DNA from: Candidatus Gastranaerophilales bacterium
Lineage (GTDB): Bacteria; Cyanobacteriota; Vampirovibrionia; Gastranaerophilales; Gastranaerophilaceae
Direction: 5' to 3'
NCBI GenBank assembly: GCA_944324945.1
Contig: CALUYE010000002.1
Coordinates: forward strand, 186,001-250,000
Length of the DNA: 64,000 nucleotides
The translations under genes and the position numbers were made by a program. How positions within the stretch are numbered: the first letter of the stretch is position 1; every line of letters begins with the position of its first letter. This document shows positions 8,031-17,931 of the stretch, piece after piece. The notes beneath the pieces are model-generated. The model was not told the origin of the DNA and did no database searches. It worked only from the letters and a program-made list of their open reading frames with translations.

Positions 8031-8378
8031 ATGCAAAACAAGCATGGAATATTAGAAAGTGCCATATTATCAAGCCTTTGGGATTTGGAATCTCAAGGAA
8101 TTTATACAAATTCAGTTAAAGATGTGTATCTTTTAATGAATAAAACCGAAGCAAGAGCATATACAACAATTAAAACGGTAATGGACAGATTATATGAAAA
8201 AAACATGCTTTTAAGATTCAAACAGGGTAAAAAATTTTACTACAGAACAACGCGCTCAAACCGTGAAATTGTTCTAAATGCACTGAAAGAAGTTGCACAA
8301 AGATATTGCGGCGGCGATATGACAAAATTGAGTCAAATTTTAAATTCACATGAAAATGACAGACTGTTGAATGTATAA
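8031..8378 (+). CDS. BlaI/MecI/CopY-family transcriptional regulator
   Basis: The 115-aa protein has the BlaI winged-helix pattern: an N-terminal helix with ESAILSSLWDLES, a recognition region ARAYTTIKTVMDRLYEKNMLLRFK, and a wing KQGKKFYYRTT. BlaI-type repressors bind DNA as dimers and often control wall-antibiotic response or metal genes. The usual C-terminal dimerisation helices are short here. A strong RBS (AAAGGAAA) precedes the ATG. No BlaR1-type sensor protease lies next to it; the neighbours are rsmH, ftsI and murE, so a wall-related regulon is possible. The target is inferred only from position. Confidence 0.8.
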   Translation: MQNKHGILESAILSSLWDLESQGIYTNSVKDVYLLMNKTEARAYTTIKTVMDRLYEKNMLLRFKQGKKFYYRTTRSNREIVLNALKEVAQRYCGGDMTKLSQILNSHENDRLLNV

Positions 8379-8386
8379 TATAGACT

Positions 8387-8767
8387 ATGGAAAGCGAAAA
8401 ATTAAAAATCTATCAAAACAGATTACTTGTAAGTGATTTAATAATTGATGTTTTGACAGATAAAAAAACTGTTCAACAGGCAATTTCGCTTTTCCCGAAA
8501 GAAAAAAACGATATAAACTTAAAATGTGCATTTGACGCTTTGATGTATCGTGAAGCAGATGAAGACATAAGAGCAAAATATAAAGATTATGCATCCTTGC
8601 AGGATGATTATCTTGAACTTATTGCGCGCACTCTCAAAGATAACGAGCAATTGCCCAAAAATGTCATATCAAGATACCTCAAATATAACAGCGAAAACCT
8701 GCTTCCCGATGAAGATAAGACACTAAAACAAAAATTAAAAAAATTAAAAAGAATGATAAATTTTTAA
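8387..8767 (+). CDS. Uncharacterised 126-aa helical protein upstream of rsmH
   Basis: No family is recognised. The protein looks all-helical and charged, with a Lys-rich C terminus (LKQKLKKLKRMINF) and no signal or membrane segment. TATAAT (8374-8379) lies 7 nt before the ATG and there is no Shine-Dalgarno sequence, so the message may be leaderless. It ends one base before rsmH starts, so the two genes are likely one transcript. By position it may relate to ribosome or division functions, but nothing in the sequence shows this. Confidence 0.65.
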   Translation: MESEKLKIYQNRLLVSDLIIDVLTDKKTVQQAISLFPKEKNDINLKCAFDALMYREADEDIRAKYKDYASLQDDYLELIARTLKDNEQLPKNVISRYLKYNSENLLPDEDKTLKQKLKKLKRMINF

Positions 8768-8768
8768 A

Positions 8769-9695
8769 ATGAATACACCTGAATTTACACACTATACGGT
8801 ATTAAAAAAAGAAGTGGCAGACTCGCTTAACTGTATCGACTCAGACAAAATTTTTGTCGATTGCACTCTTGGCGGCGGCGGCCACAGCGAAGAAATTTTA
8901 AAAAGAATATCCAAAAAAGGACGCCTTATTGCTTTTGATGTGGATGATGATGCAATAGAATACGCGTCATGGCGTCTTAAAGATTACAAAAATTTAACAA
9001 TAATAAAAGGAAGCTACAAAGATATTGATATTCATTTAAAAAATTTAGGAATTGAAAAAATAACGGGAGGTACGATATTTGATCTTGGAGCATCATATCA
9101 TCAATTAACTTCGCAAAATCGGGGTTTCAGCTTTTTAAAAGATGCGCCTTTGGATATGAGATTTAACCAAGAGCAGGATTTTTGCGCATGGGATATAGTT
9201 AATAAATATTCAAAAGATGATTTAACGGCAATCTTTTCAAAATACGGCGAAGAGCGTTTCTCAAAGCGAATTGCGCAGGCAATTATCAATAAAAGGCCTA
9301 TAAATACTACTCTTGAATTATCAAACCTGATAGTTGAATCAACGCCTAAAATAAAATCAAAGATTCATCCTGCAACAAGAGTCTTTCAAGCGCTTCGCAT
9401 CGAAGTTAACCACGAATTGTTAAATTTTGAAAATACATTAAAAAAAGTTATAAATTTAAGCGAAATTAATGCTATAATAAGTGTGCTATCGTTTCATTCA
9501 CTTGAAGACAGGATAGCAAAAAATACGCTTAAAGCCTATGCATCTTGCAGGTGTGATAAATATGCTTTAGTGTGCAGCTGCGGCGGCAAAATGATTGAAT
9601 TAATAAATAAAAAACCGATAACAGCAAGCGCTGAAGAACTAAAAATAAATCCGCCCTCAAGGAGTGCAAAGCTTAGAATAGCAAAAAGAATATAG
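8769..9695 (+). CDS. rsmH: 16S rRNA (cytosine1402-N4)-methyltransferase RsmH (MraW)
   Basis: RsmH adds the N4 methyl group to C1402 in the ribosomal P site using SAM. Key signatures are HYTVLKKEVADSL at the N terminus, the SAM site VDCTLGGGGHSEEIL, FDLGASYHQL (usual DLGVSSxQ), the DMR of PLDMRFN and SFHSLEDRIAK near the C terminus. At 308 aa it has normal length. It heads the division/wall cluster with ftsL-like, ftsI and murE downstream, as in dcw clusters, but the usual mraZ is not directly upstream. Confidence 0.95.
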   Translation: MNTPEFTHYTVLKKEVADSLNCIDSDKIFVDCTLGGGGHSEEILKRISKKGRLIAFDVDDDAIEYASWRLKDYKNLTIIKGSYKDIDIHLKNLGIEKITGGTIFDLGASYHQLTSQNRGFSFLKDAPLDMRFNQEQDFCAWDIVNKYSKDDLTAIFSKYGEERFSKRIAQAIINKRPINTTLELSNLIVESTPKIKSKIHPATRVFQALRIEVNHELLNFENTLKKVINLSEINAIISVLSFHSLEDRIAKNTLKAYASCRCDKYALVCSCGGKMIELINKKPITASAEELKINPPSRSAKLRIAKRI

Positions 9696-9703
9696 AGGTT
9701 AAT

Positions 9704-10177
9704 TTGAATTCTTATTTTAATAAACAAAAAAAATATAAAAAAAATAAACAGGAAAACAAAGATACACAAACAACAGCAACAAATCCCGTTAAAAATACAC
9801 AAAGCGCGCAAATTATAAGCGGTTATTTTTTAAACGAAAAACCGTATAAAGAATTGATTATTACCCGCGTTAATAATTTTTTATACATACTTTTAGGGGC
9901 ATTGGTTTTATTTTGTTTTGTTTGTTATTACTTTGTGTCCTGCAAAGAAGTACAGCTTAATCAGATTTCAAGAGCGACCCTTGAATTAAACTATGAAAAT
10001 GATGAGCTTCAAAATAAAGTTGATTCGCTTCAATCTTATTATAATATCGATAAAGCGGTTTCAAAGACCAACTTTTTACAAAGAGCAAAACAGGTTGTAG
10101 AAGTTAATACAATCGATGCTCCTGATGTAAATTTAAACAAAAACAAAAAAAGACATTCATTGGTAATCAGCTATTAA
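9704..10177 (+). CDS. FtsL-like bitopic cell-division protein
   Basis: The start is TTG with AGAGG upstream. A polar cytoplasmic N-terminal part (about 60 aa, Lys/Asn/Gln-rich) is followed by one membrane helix (FLYILLGALVLFCFVCYYFV) and a short coiled coil (LELNYENDELQNKVDSLQSYYN). This layout and the place between rsmH and ftsI fit FtsL, which acts with FtsB and FtsQ at the divisome. Sequence conservation in FtsL is low, so the call rests on topology and gene order. Confidence 0.7.
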   Translation: MNSYFNKQKKYKKNKQENKDTQTTATNPVKNTQSAQIISGYFLNEKPYKELIITRVNNFLYILLGALVLFCFVCYYFVSCKEVQLNQISRATLELNYENDELQNKVDSLQSYYNIDKAVSKTNFLQRAKQVVEVNTIDAPDVNLNKNKKRHSLVISY

Positions 10178-10189
10178 TTTCCTTATCGG

Positions 10190-11899
10190 GTGAATAAGTT
10201 GAAAGAAAAGTATAACAACAAATTTGAAAGACGTATAGGCTGTCTGCAATCAATTTTTTATATCACTTGTGTTGCACTTGCGCTTTATTTGTTTTTATTG
10301 CAGGTTTGTGATATCAGAAACTGCAAAAAAAAGGCAAAAACCCAAAGAACATCAAAAATGTACGTTCTAAGAGGAGAAATAGTAGATAGATACGGCTTTA
10401 AACTTGCAGCAGATAAAACCACTTTTACACTTTATGCTCATCCTGATTATTACGATCATTCACCTTTGGAATTAGCGGAAATTTTATCCCCTTACGTTAA
10501 TATTCCCGTTAACGATTTAGCGCACAAACTGGCAGCAAAAAGAAAAATTATTACCATTAAAAAAGATTTAGACAGAAAAACCGTTCAGGAAATAAAAAAG
10601 AAAAATTTAAGAGAATTATCTTATGAAGTTAAAAACAGGCGCGTTTATCCGCAGGGAAGCTTAGCTTCACATGTACTTGGTTTTTATAACCCTAATGCGG
10701 ATACGGCAGGAGGCGTTGAATACAAAGCAAAAGATTACTTAGAATACGTTGATAAAACAATAACTTATGAAAAAGCGCCAAACGGTGATATAATTTACAA
10801 TATCGGTGTAAACCCGGCAGACATTGCAGCCCCTGCAAAAGGCAAAACTTTAGTGCTTACAATAGATTCAGCGGTTCAGCATGTTTGCGAAAAATATCTT
10901 TTAAAAGCAATTCAAAAATTCCATGCCCAAAAAGCGGCTGCAATCGTAATTGATCCTAAAACGGGAGAAATTCTTGCTTTTGCAATAACACCCAACTATA
11001 ATCCCAATGATTACGGTAAATATTCAATGCAGGATATGAAAAACTGGGCAATAACAGACGTTTACCCGCCGGGGTCAACATTTAAAATTCTAACCGTTGC
11101 ATCAGGATTCATGAATAAAAAAATCAATAAAGATACAAAAATCAACGACACGGGAAAACTGAAAATCGGCTGGTGGGATATTTATAACTATGATTATAAA
11201 GCAAAAGGCGCCCCGGGAATTATTGATTTAGTATATTTATTCGAACATTCATCCAACATCGGCTCAATTAAAATAGCTCAAATGATGAGTGATAGAGAAT
11301 TTTATAACAGCTTAAGACAATTCAATATCGGAGAAAAAACAGGAATCGATCTTCCGGGCGAATCAAGCGGTTTGTTACCCGATCCAAAATGGGATAATGC
11401 AACCCATGGCGCTATGGGCTACGGATACGGCTCATCTACAACCGTTATTCAAATGGCTGCTGCAGTTAGCGCCATTGCTAACGGAGGGGTATGGATTACT
11501 CCGCATGTAATAAAATATTCACAAGAAGAAGAAGCAAAAAGGGTTGTTAAAAGAAGAATACTTGAAGAGCAGGATGCAAAAGACATAACAAACCTGCTTG
11601 TTCAAGCTATGGAAAACGGCAGAAGCCCTGCTAAAATGGATGATTTTTATATTGCAGCAAAAACAGGAACCTCAAGAAAACCTAATGCAAGCGGAACAGG
11701 CTATTCAAATAAATTATACGCTTCAATGATAGGATATTTCCCTGCAACAAACCCTAAGGTTTTGCTTTATGTTGTAGTTGATTCTCCTGAAGGAGGGGGA
11801 ATTTGGGGTTCAACCGTTGCAGGCCCGATATTTAAAGAAATTTCAACGGAACTTGTAAGAATTTTAAATCTAAACCCTGATAAAAATCTGAAAAAATAA
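10190..11899 (+). CDS. ftsI: Class B penicillin-binding protein, FtsI/PBP2 type transpeptidase
   Basis: This enzyme cross-links peptidoglycan, at the septum if it is FtsI. A GTG start is followed by a short cytoplasmic part, a membrane anchor (IFYITCVALALYLFLLQV), the dimerisation region (RGEIVDRYG...) and the transpeptidase domain. The active-site motifs are all present: STFK (PPGSTFKI), SSN (EHSSNIGS) and KTG (AAKTGTSR). The 569-aa length is typical. No PASTA domain is present. It lies between the ftsL-like gene and murE. Confidence 0.93.
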   Translation: MNKLKEKYNNKFERRIGCLQSIFYITCVALALYLFLLQVCDIRNCKKKAKTQRTSKMYVLRGEIVDRYGFKLAADKTTFTLYAHPDYYDHSPLELAEILSPYVNIPVNDLAHKLAAKRKIITIKKDLDRKTVQEIKKKNLRELSYEVKNRRVYPQGSLASHVLGFYNPNADTAGGVEYKAKDYLEYVDKTITYEKAPNGDIIYNIGVNPADIAAPAKGKTLVLTIDSAVQHVCEKYLLKAIQKFHAQKAAAIVIDPKTGEILAFAITPNYNPNDYGKYSMQDMKNWAITDVYPPGSTFKILTVASGFMNKKINKDTKINDTGKLKIGWWDIYNYDYKAKGAPGIIDLVYLFEHSSNIGSIKIAQMMSDREFYNSLRQFNIGEKTGIDLPGESSGLLPDPKWDNATHGAMGYGYGSSTTVIQMAAAVSAIANGGVWITPHVIKYSQEEEAKRVVKRRILEEQDAKDITNLLVQAMENGRSPAKMDDFYIAAKTGTSRKPNASGTGYSNKLYASMIGYFPATNPKVLLYVVVDSPEGGGIWGSTVAGPIFKEISTELVRILNLNPDKNLKK

Positions 11900-11949
11900 T
11901 TATATTTTTGATAAAATTGACTTAAAGATAAATCAAAAGGACAACCGAA

Positions 11950-13410
11950 ATGAATTTAAGCACTTTAATACAACAAGTTGATGTTTTGGACAAATTAAAT
12001 TTTAAAGATGTCGATATAAAAGGAATCTCATACAATTCAAATACCATAAATTCGCATGAAATCTTTGTTTGCCTTAAAGGAGAACATGTAGACGGACATG
12101 ATTTTGCGCAGAGTGCTTTTGAAAAAGGTGCTGTTGCGCTTATGTGCGAGAGACCTTTGAATATTGAAATTCCGCAAATAATAGTTAAATCAACGCAAGA
12201 AAGTATTGCTGATTTAGCAGCAGCGTTTTATCATCATCCTTCAAACGAACTTAATTTAATGGGTGTTACGGGTACCAACGGTAAAACAACGGTTGCCCAT
12301 CTTGTGCAAAAAATTTTTGAAAAAGCAGAAAAAAAATGTGCCCTGATTGGTACACTCGGCTATAAACTTGCATCGGGAGATGACTATCTTGAAGCAAAGC
12401 ACACAACCCCGCAGGCGCCTCAAATGCAGGCAACTCTTCAAAAAATTTTAAAAGCTGATGTTTTAAATGTCATAAGCGAAGTTTCAAGCCATGCGCTTGA
12501 ACAATTCAGGGTTAAAAATTGCAGATTTCAAAGCGCAATTTTTACGAATTTAACTCAAGACCATCTTGATTACCATATTACAATGGAAAATTATTTTAAC
12601 GCTAAAGCTAAGCTTTTTAAAGGACTTAAAAAAGGAAACAATGCAATTATCAATAACGACGATAAATATGCACAAAAATTACTTAACGTTATTGATAAAG
12701 AAGTAAATATTTTAACTTACGGCGTTAAAAATAAATCCGATATCATGGCAAAAAACATAGAATTTATGCCCGATGGTGTTGAATTTGACTGTATTTATAA
12801 AGACGAAAAAACTCATTTTAAACTTCATTTAAACGGAATGTTCAGCGTTTATAATTCCTTAGCTGCAATTGCAACAGCGCTTGCAAACGGAATAGATTTA
12901 AATACAACAAAAGAAGCGCTTGAAGTTACAAAAAGCGTTGCAGGACGTTTTGAAATAGTAAAAACAAACCCGATGGTTATTGTAGATTACGCACACACTC
13001 CTGATGGCCTTGAAAATATTTTAAGAGCAGCAAGGGAATTAACTCAAAAAGACGGAAATTTAATTTGCATGTTTGGATGCGGAGGCAACCGCGACTGTAC
13101 AAAACGCCCTAAAATGGGTAAAATTGCGCAACAACTATGCGATAAAATAATAATCACATCCGACAACCCAAGAAGCGAAGACCCTCAGCAAATCATAACG
13201 GATATATTATCGGGTTTGAGTTTAATTAACCCTAAAACAGTTTTTGTCGAACCTGACAGACATCTTGCAATTAAACTTTTAAAAGATATATCAAGCGAAA
13301 ACGATGTACTTGTTTTAGCGGGAAAAGGGCATGAGGATTATCAAATTCTTGCAGATAAAACAATTCATTTTGACGATAGAGAAGAAGTTTTAAAAGTTTT
13401 TGGCGCTTAA
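11950..13410 (+). CDS. murE: UDP-MurNAc-tripeptide ligase MurE (meso-DAP type)
   Basis: MurE adds the third residue to UDP-MurNAc-L-Ala-D-Glu, using ATP in the cytoplasm. The ATP loop GVTGTNGKTT is followed by the ligase centre with TTPQAPQMQ and ISEVSSHALEQFR. The C-terminal DNPRSEDP is the specificity motif of meso-diaminopimelate-adding MurE, and GKGHEDYQ follows. The 486-aa length is normal. AAAAGGACA is the RBS. This predicts DAP-type peptidoglycan. The gene ends 4 nt inside the convergent gene at 13407. Confidence 0.95.
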   Translation: MNLSTLIQQVDVLDKLNFKDVDIKGISYNSNTINSHEIFVCLKGEHVDGHDFAQSAFEKGAVALMCERPLNIEIPQIIVKSTQESIADLAAAFYHHPSNELNLMGVTGTNGKTTVAHLVQKIFEKAEKKCALIGTLGYKLASGDDYLEAKHTTPQAPQMQATLQKILKADVLNVISEVSSHALEQFRVKNCRFQSAIFTNLTQDHLDYHITMENYFNAKAKLFKGLKKGNNAIINNDDKYAQKLLNVIDKEVNILTYGVKNKSDIMAKNIEFMPDGVEFDCIYKDEKTHFKLHLNGMFSVYNSLAAIATALANGIDLNTTKEALEVTKSVAGRFEIVKTNPMVIVDYAHTPDGLENILRAARELTQKDGNLICMFGCGGNRDCTKRPKMGKIAQQLCDKIIITSDNPRSEDPQQIITDILSGLSLINPKTVFVEPDRHLAIKLLKDISSENDVLVLAGKGHEDYQILADKTIHFDDREEVLKVFGA

Positions 13411-14768
13411 GCGGATTTTTTAACATGAACAGGCATTCCGACATGGTTAATTTTTGGAATTAGCCATTGTGCGCTGTATTCAACAATATTTGGATTATCG
13501 TCGTCCGTATCAATACAGGAAAATACGGTATTTCCGTTTTCATCCTTGCGATAACCGACAACAGTTATTTCATGACCGTTAATAATGAGATTTTTATCTC
13601 CGTCTGTTTCTTTGTTATAATATTTACTTTCCGTAATGCCTGCCGATTCGTTTGTTAAAACATAACCCACAATCAAATCATCGCCCGAATCCAAGACATT
13701 TATTATATCATTTTTAAGTTTTTCAAAAGACGAATTATACCCAACAAGCCTTTTATTATCGTCAATCTGCTGATTTACAAAGGATTCTATTTCTTTATTT
13801 TTAATAACGGATTCAACAAAGGTTTTTTCTACTTCAATCAATCCTTGCGGATTATCGGTTAATTCACCGCCTCGAATATCAGTTAGAGAATCATAAGTAC
13901 CTTGAGAACCTAATTGCATTATTGCACTTTGAACCAAAACATCTGCAACGTTTCTTTCCCCTAAATCCCAGTTTTTATCTTGATTTTTAGCTCTTATATA
14001 TGCATTTTCATCGGGTTTGACTTTAATATCAACCGTATTAAAATTAAAATTACTCATATCGGCCTTAAGAAGATTAAAAATCATAAGTGCTTCCAATGGG
14101 TTTCTTGATATTGAATCTACTTTTATCCTTGAAGTAAAACCTTTATCGGTACTTGATAATTTATTTACCCATCTTGAAAATTCAGCAGGATATTTATCTG
14201 CAAGATTAACTTCATTTGATGCGGCAACGCAAGTGCCTGACGCACTTATATCCATCAACGAAGGGTCTTTTTTAACGGGCGAATTGTTATCAAGATGTTG
14301 TAAAATTTTAACTTTATCATTATGAGGAATATCGCCAAAATTTTGAGTAATTATTGCAGGATTTAGAATAATATCAAGGGTATTTGAAATTAAATTTTTA
14401 CTATCCAGATCATACACTCTTTTTGTTGTTGCAATTTCATAAAGATTATCTAAAATTGAGGATTTATCATTAGCGGATTTTTCTAAAAGTTTTCCGCTTT
14501 TTAAAAGGGTTTCAAGCTGGGCTTGGACTGTTTTATTTCCTGAAGTTTGAGAAATTTTATAGCCTTGCATGTAGTTAAGTAAATAGTCGTATTTTTGCTT
14601 TTCGCTTGGAGTAAGGGAAGAGCAAAAATTAATAGGTTTATAATAAACATTAGCAGGTTTTGAATCATATAAAACATTCGAAGATGCGCTTTTTGCATCT
14701 TTTTTTGTTAAATAGCCGTAATTATTCGATATATTTGTTAAATTTTGTAATCCTACAGATAACGACAT
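13407..14768 (-). CDS. Putative papain-like cysteine protease-fold protein
   Basis: No family could be named with certainty. The 453-aa product has a Cys-centred motif (SASGTCVAASNEV, about residue 180) and, near the C terminus, NGHEITVVGYRKDENGN..FSCIDTDDDNP followed by SAQWLIPKINHVGMPV. A Cys early, then GHxxxVVGY and later Asp/Asn with Trp, is the order in papain-fold and C39-like peptidases. The region between is helical. There is no classical signal peptide or membrane helix, and the N-terminal 60 residues are low-complexity and Ser/Asn-rich. It is transcribed away from kdsD and convergent with murE. Activity is inferred only. Confidence 0.5.
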   Translation of the reverse strand: MSLSVGLQNLTNISNNYGYLTKKDAKSASSNVLYDSKPANVYYKPINFCSSLTPSEKQKYDYLLNYMQGYKISQTSGNKTVQAQLETLLKSGKLLEKSANDKSSILDNLYEIATTKRVYDLDSKNLISNTLDIILNPAIITQNFGDIPHNDKVKILQHLDNNSPVKKDPSLMDISASGTCVAASNEVNLADKYPAEFSRWVNKLSSTDKGFTSRIKVDSISRNPLEALMIFNLLKADMSNFNFNTVDIKVKPDENAYIRAKNQDKNWDLGERNVADVLVQSAIMQLGSQGTYDSLTDIRGGELTDNPQGLIEVEKTFVESVIKNKEIESFVNQQIDDNKRLVGYNSSFEKLKNDIINVLDSGDDLIVGYVLTNESAGITESKYYNKETDGDKNLIINGHEITVVGYRKDENGNTVFSCIDTDDDNPNIVEYSAQWLIPKINHVGMPVHVKKSA

Positions 14769-14901
14769 TACACTTAACCTGCCTTTAATTATATAAAAAC
14801 TTAAAGTAGATTTTTTTTGACTTAATATAAAGAATATATTAACACATTTTAATATTTTAATATAAAATGTTAATATAAATTTAGTTAAGGCAAGGTGTTA
14901 T

Positions 14902-15876
14902 ATGGAAACAATCAATAAACTTCAAAATAACGATATTATTAATGCAATAAATACAATAAATTGCGAAATTGAAGCAATAGAAGAGTTAAAAAATCTTCTT
15001 GATGAAAATCTTTCAAAAGCTCTTGATATGATTGAAGAAGCAAAAGGAAGAATTATTTTAACAGGCATGGGAAAATCAGGGCACATCGCAAAAAAAATCG
15101 CAGCCTCTTTAGCATCCACCGGCACACCCTCATTTTTTATGCACCCTGCAGAAGCAAGCCATGGCGATCTTGGAATGGTTACAGAAGATGATGTAATAAT
15201 TGCAATATCAAACAGCGGGGAATCAAGAGAACTTATTGATGTTTTAAATTATTCAAAAAGGTTTGGAATAAAATTAATTGCAATAACTAAAAACCCTGAC
15301 AGCTCCCTTGGAAAGGCGGGAGACATTGTTTTAAGACTTCCATTATCTAAAGAAGCCTGCCCTCTTGGGCTTGCTCCGACATCATCCACTACGGCAACTT
15401 TGGTTCTTGGTGATGTGATTACGGTTGGAATGATTGAAAGAAAAGGTTTTTCAAAAGCACAGTTTAACCAAAGACACCCGGGAGGAAAACTTGGTTCCAT
15501 CCTTCAAAAAGTCAAAGATTTAATGCACAAGGGTTCTGAAATGCCTTTATTAAACCAAAACGCGCTAATGAGTGATTTAATAATTGAAATGTCATCCAAA
15601 AGACTTGGCTGTGTCGGGCTGGTTGATGATGAAGGAAATTTATCGGGAATATTTACCGATGGCGACTTAAGAAGATATATTAACTCAGACCTTAAAACAA
15701 CAAAAGCGCTTGATATTATGACCAAAAACCCGATAACCGCAAATCCTGAAATGTTTGCTTCAGAAGCAATTAAAATCATGAACGAGAAAAAAATTACAAA
15801 TATGTTTGTACTTGAAGGCAAAAAGCCGATTGGAACGATACATATCCACGATATATTAAAAAATAAAGTTGTGTAG
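14902..15876 (+). CDS. kdsD: D-arabinose 5-phosphate isomerase, KdsD/KpsF family
   Basis: The enzyme interconverts ribulose 5-phosphate and arabinose 5-phosphate, the first step to Kdo of LPS. A SIS domain (residues about 35-170) contains GMGKSGHIAKKIAASLASTG, MHPAEASHGDLGM and ISNSGES; two CBS domains follow (VKDLM..., then ALDIMTKNPITA). The 324-aa length matches the family. Upstream lies an AT-rich divergent region of 133 nt with AAGGCAAGG as the ribosome site. A strong bidirectional terminator follows. Confidence 0.93.
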   Translation: METINKLQNNDIINAINTINCEIEAIEELKNLLDENLSKALDMIEEAKGRIILTGMGKSGHIAKKIAASLASTGTPSFFMHPAEASHGDLGMVTEDDVIIAISNSGESRELIDVLNYSKRFGIKLIAITKNPDSSLGKAGDIVLRLPLSKEACPLGLAPTSSTTATLVLGDVITVGMIERKGFSKAQFNQRHPGGKLGSILQKVKDLMHKGSEMPLLNQNALMSDLIIEMSSKRLGCVGLVDDEGNLSGIFTDGDLRRYINSDLKTTKALDIMTKNPITANPEMFASEAIKIMNEKKITNMFVLEGKKPIGTIHIHDILKNKVV

Positions 15877-15890
15877 TTTAATTAACAATA

Positions 15891-15920
15891 AAAAACAGCC
15901 TTATATATAAGGCTGTTTTT
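15891..15920. terminator. Bidirectional terminator between kdsD and ftsH
   Basis: A near-perfect inverted repeat (AAAAACAGCCTTA, 4-nt loop, TAAGGCTGTTTTT) lies between the convergent kdsD and ftsH genes, with a T run on both strands. Confidence 0.92.
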
Positions 15921-15934
15921 TATTGCGTTTAATA

Positions 15935-17842
15935 TTATGCCTGATTATTTCTTCTTGCTTTTACTTTTTCAACAAGCTCGTCAAATTCTTCGGCATTTAT
16001 TGTTTCTTTTTCAAGTAAAGACATTGCAAGCTCATCTAAAATATCTCTGTTGGCGGATAAAATCTCTTTTGCAAGTCTGTATTTTTCATCAATTATCTTT
16101 TTAACTTCAACATCAAGTTCATAAGCAACTTGTTCGGAGTAATCCTTGGTTTGCCCGAAATCACGCCCCATAAATACATGTTCTTGAGGTTCACCATAAG
16201 TCATACTGCCCATTTTTTCAGACATACCCCACTGAGAAACCATCTTGCGCGCAAGTTTTGTTGCTCTTTGTATGTCATTTGAAGCACCTGCCGAAATATT
16301 ATCTCCATAAACCAATTCTTCCGCTACTCTTCCGCCTAAAAGATCAGTAATGTGCGCTAAAAGTTTTCTTTTTGTTTGGTGTTTAGAATCATCTTTAGGT
16401 GTATACCAGGTTAAACCCAAGGCACGTCCGCGCGGAATAATTGAAATTTTTTGAACTTCTTCACAATCTTCAAGAAGTTTTAAAATAACCGCATGGCCTG
16501 CTTCATGGTAGCTTGTTCTTTCTTTATCTTCCTGAGTTAAAACGGTTGATTTCTTTTCAATACCTGCTATAACTCTATCTATTGATTTATCAATATCATC
16601 CATTGAAATTGTTTCTTCGTTGTTTCTGGCAGCCAACAGTGCAGCTTCATTTAAAAGATTTTTTAAATCAGCGCCCGTAAACCCGGGAACTCTTTTTGCA
16701 AGCACTTTTAAATCAACATTTGAATCAAGTTTTTTATTTTTGGCATGAACCTTTAAAATTTCTTCTCTTCCTTTAACATCAGGCTCATTTACATATATTT
16801 GTCTGTCAAATCTGCCCGGTCTTAAAAGAGCACTGTCTAATATATCGGGTCTGTTTGTTGCTGCAATTACAATTATATTTGTATTTTCATCAAAACCATC
16901 CATTTCAACAAGCAATTGGTTTAGAGTTTGTTCTCTCTCATCGTGGCCGCCACCCATACCGGCGCCTCTTTGACGTCCGACAGCATCAATTTCATCAATA
17001 AATATCATGCAGGGCTGGTGTTTTTTTGCCTGTTCAAACAAATCTCTTACACGCGAAGCACCAACGCCGACAAACATTTCAACAAAATCAGAACCTGATA
17101 TTGAAAAGAAGGGAACTCCTGCTTCTCCTGCAACAGCTTTTGCCATTAAGGTTTTACCCGTACCGGGTGCACCGACTAAAAGGACGCCTTTTGGTATTTT
17201 TGCACCGAGTTTTGTATATTTTTCACTGTTTTTTAGAAAATCTACAATTTCTTCAAGTTCTTGCCTTTCTTCATCAATACCTGCAACATCTTTAAAGGTG
17301 ATTTTAATTTTATCATCTGCAAGCATTTTTGCCTTTGATTTGCCGAAATTAAGAGCAGATGAACCTGTTTGTTGGATACCTTTTATGATTAATACAATCA
17401 TAATACCGATGAATATAACGGGAATGATAACAGAACCCAAAATACTCATCCAGGAAGAATCCTGAGGTTTTTTAATATTAATTTCAACACTGTTATCTTT
17501 TAAAATTTCATATAAATCTTCATCATTTTCAGGAATTTGCACCCTATATTGCAATTTTGGAGTTGACTGAGTCGTATTTACAAGATTAAAAGGATTTTTT
17601 TGCTGCGCTGATTGTTTATTTTGTACTTCTTTTTTATCAACAGCCTGAGTTTTCGGGGTTGCAAGAAGGGTATCTTTTGCAATAACCACGCTTTCTATAT
17701 TACCCATATTCACTTTATTTAAAAATTGTGTATAGGAAATCTCGGATGTTGATGTTTGGGGGCCTTCAAATGCGAATGAAAGGAAAATAATTAAGATAAT
17801 AGCAACAATAATTACTATTCCCGTAGATTGATTTTTGTTCAT
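15935..17842 (-). CDS. ftsH: ATP-dependent zinc metalloprotease FtsH
   Basis: FtsH is a membrane-anchored AAA+ protease that degrades misfolded and regulatory proteins. Two N-terminal membrane helices flank a periplasmic domain (about residues 30-145, with a Gln/Asn-rich insert). The AAA module has Walker A GAPGTGKT and Walker [11 protein letters not shown] with the pore motif [10 protein letters not shown], then the SRH region. The zinc site is HEAGH. The 635-aa length is normal. AGGAG precedes the ATG. Confidence 0.97.
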   Translation of the reverse strand: MNKNQSTGIVIIVAIILIIFLSFAFEGPQTSTSEISYTQFLNKVNMGNIESVVIAKDTLLATPKTQAVDKKEVQNKQSAQQKNPFNLVNTTQSTPKLQYRVQIPENDEDLYEILKDNSVEINIKKPQDSSWMSILGSVIIPVIFIGIMIVLIIKGIQQTGSSALNFGKSKAKMLADDKIKITFKDVAGIDEERQELEEIVDFLKNSEKYTKLGAKIPKGVLLVGAPGTGKTLMAKAVAGEAGVPFFSISGSDFVEMFVGVGASRVRDLFEQAKKHQPCMIFIDEIDAVGRQRGAGMGGGHDEREQTLNQLLVEMDGFDENTNIIVIAATNRPDILDSALLRPGRFDRQIYVNEPDVKGREEILKVHAKNKKLDSNVDLKVLAKRVPGFTGADLKNLLNEAALLAARNNEETISMDDIDKSIDRVIAGIEKKSTVLTQEDKERTSYHEAGHAVILKLLEDCEEVQKISIIPRGRALGLTWYTPKDDSKHQTKRKLLAHITDLLGGRVAEELVYGDNISAGASNDIQRATKLARKMVSQWGMSEKMGSMTYGEPQEHVFMGRDFGQTKDYSEQVAYELDVEVKKIIDEKYRLAKEILSANRDILDELAMSLLEKETINAEEFDELVEKVKARRNNQA

Positions 17843-17877
17843 AAACTCCTCATAAATACTCTTTTAAATATATTGAT

Positions 17878-17906
17878 ATTATAACAAAAGAATAATAAAA
17901 TGTTAA
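17878..17906 (-). promoter_or_regulatory. Promoter of ftsH
   Basis: TTAACA (17901-17906), a 17-nt spacer and TATAAT (17878-17883) on the minus strand, 35 nt upstream of the ftsH ATG. Confidence 0.7.
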
Positions 17907-17931
17907 TTGTAACAATAGGAATAAATAATTA

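Noticed and set aside
9470..9478. TGCTATAAT extended -10 inside rsmH
   Set aside because: It encodes the conserved rsmH reading frame (NAIIS) and no gene start with supporting signals follows on that strand until ftsL-like, which is closely spaced behind rsmH.
14830..14900. AT-rich repeated ATATTAA/TTAATAT blocks upstream of kdsD as a repeat array
   Set aside because: Low-complexity AT-rich promoter region; the repeats are short, imperfect and without regular spacing, so no CRISPR or origin is claimed.
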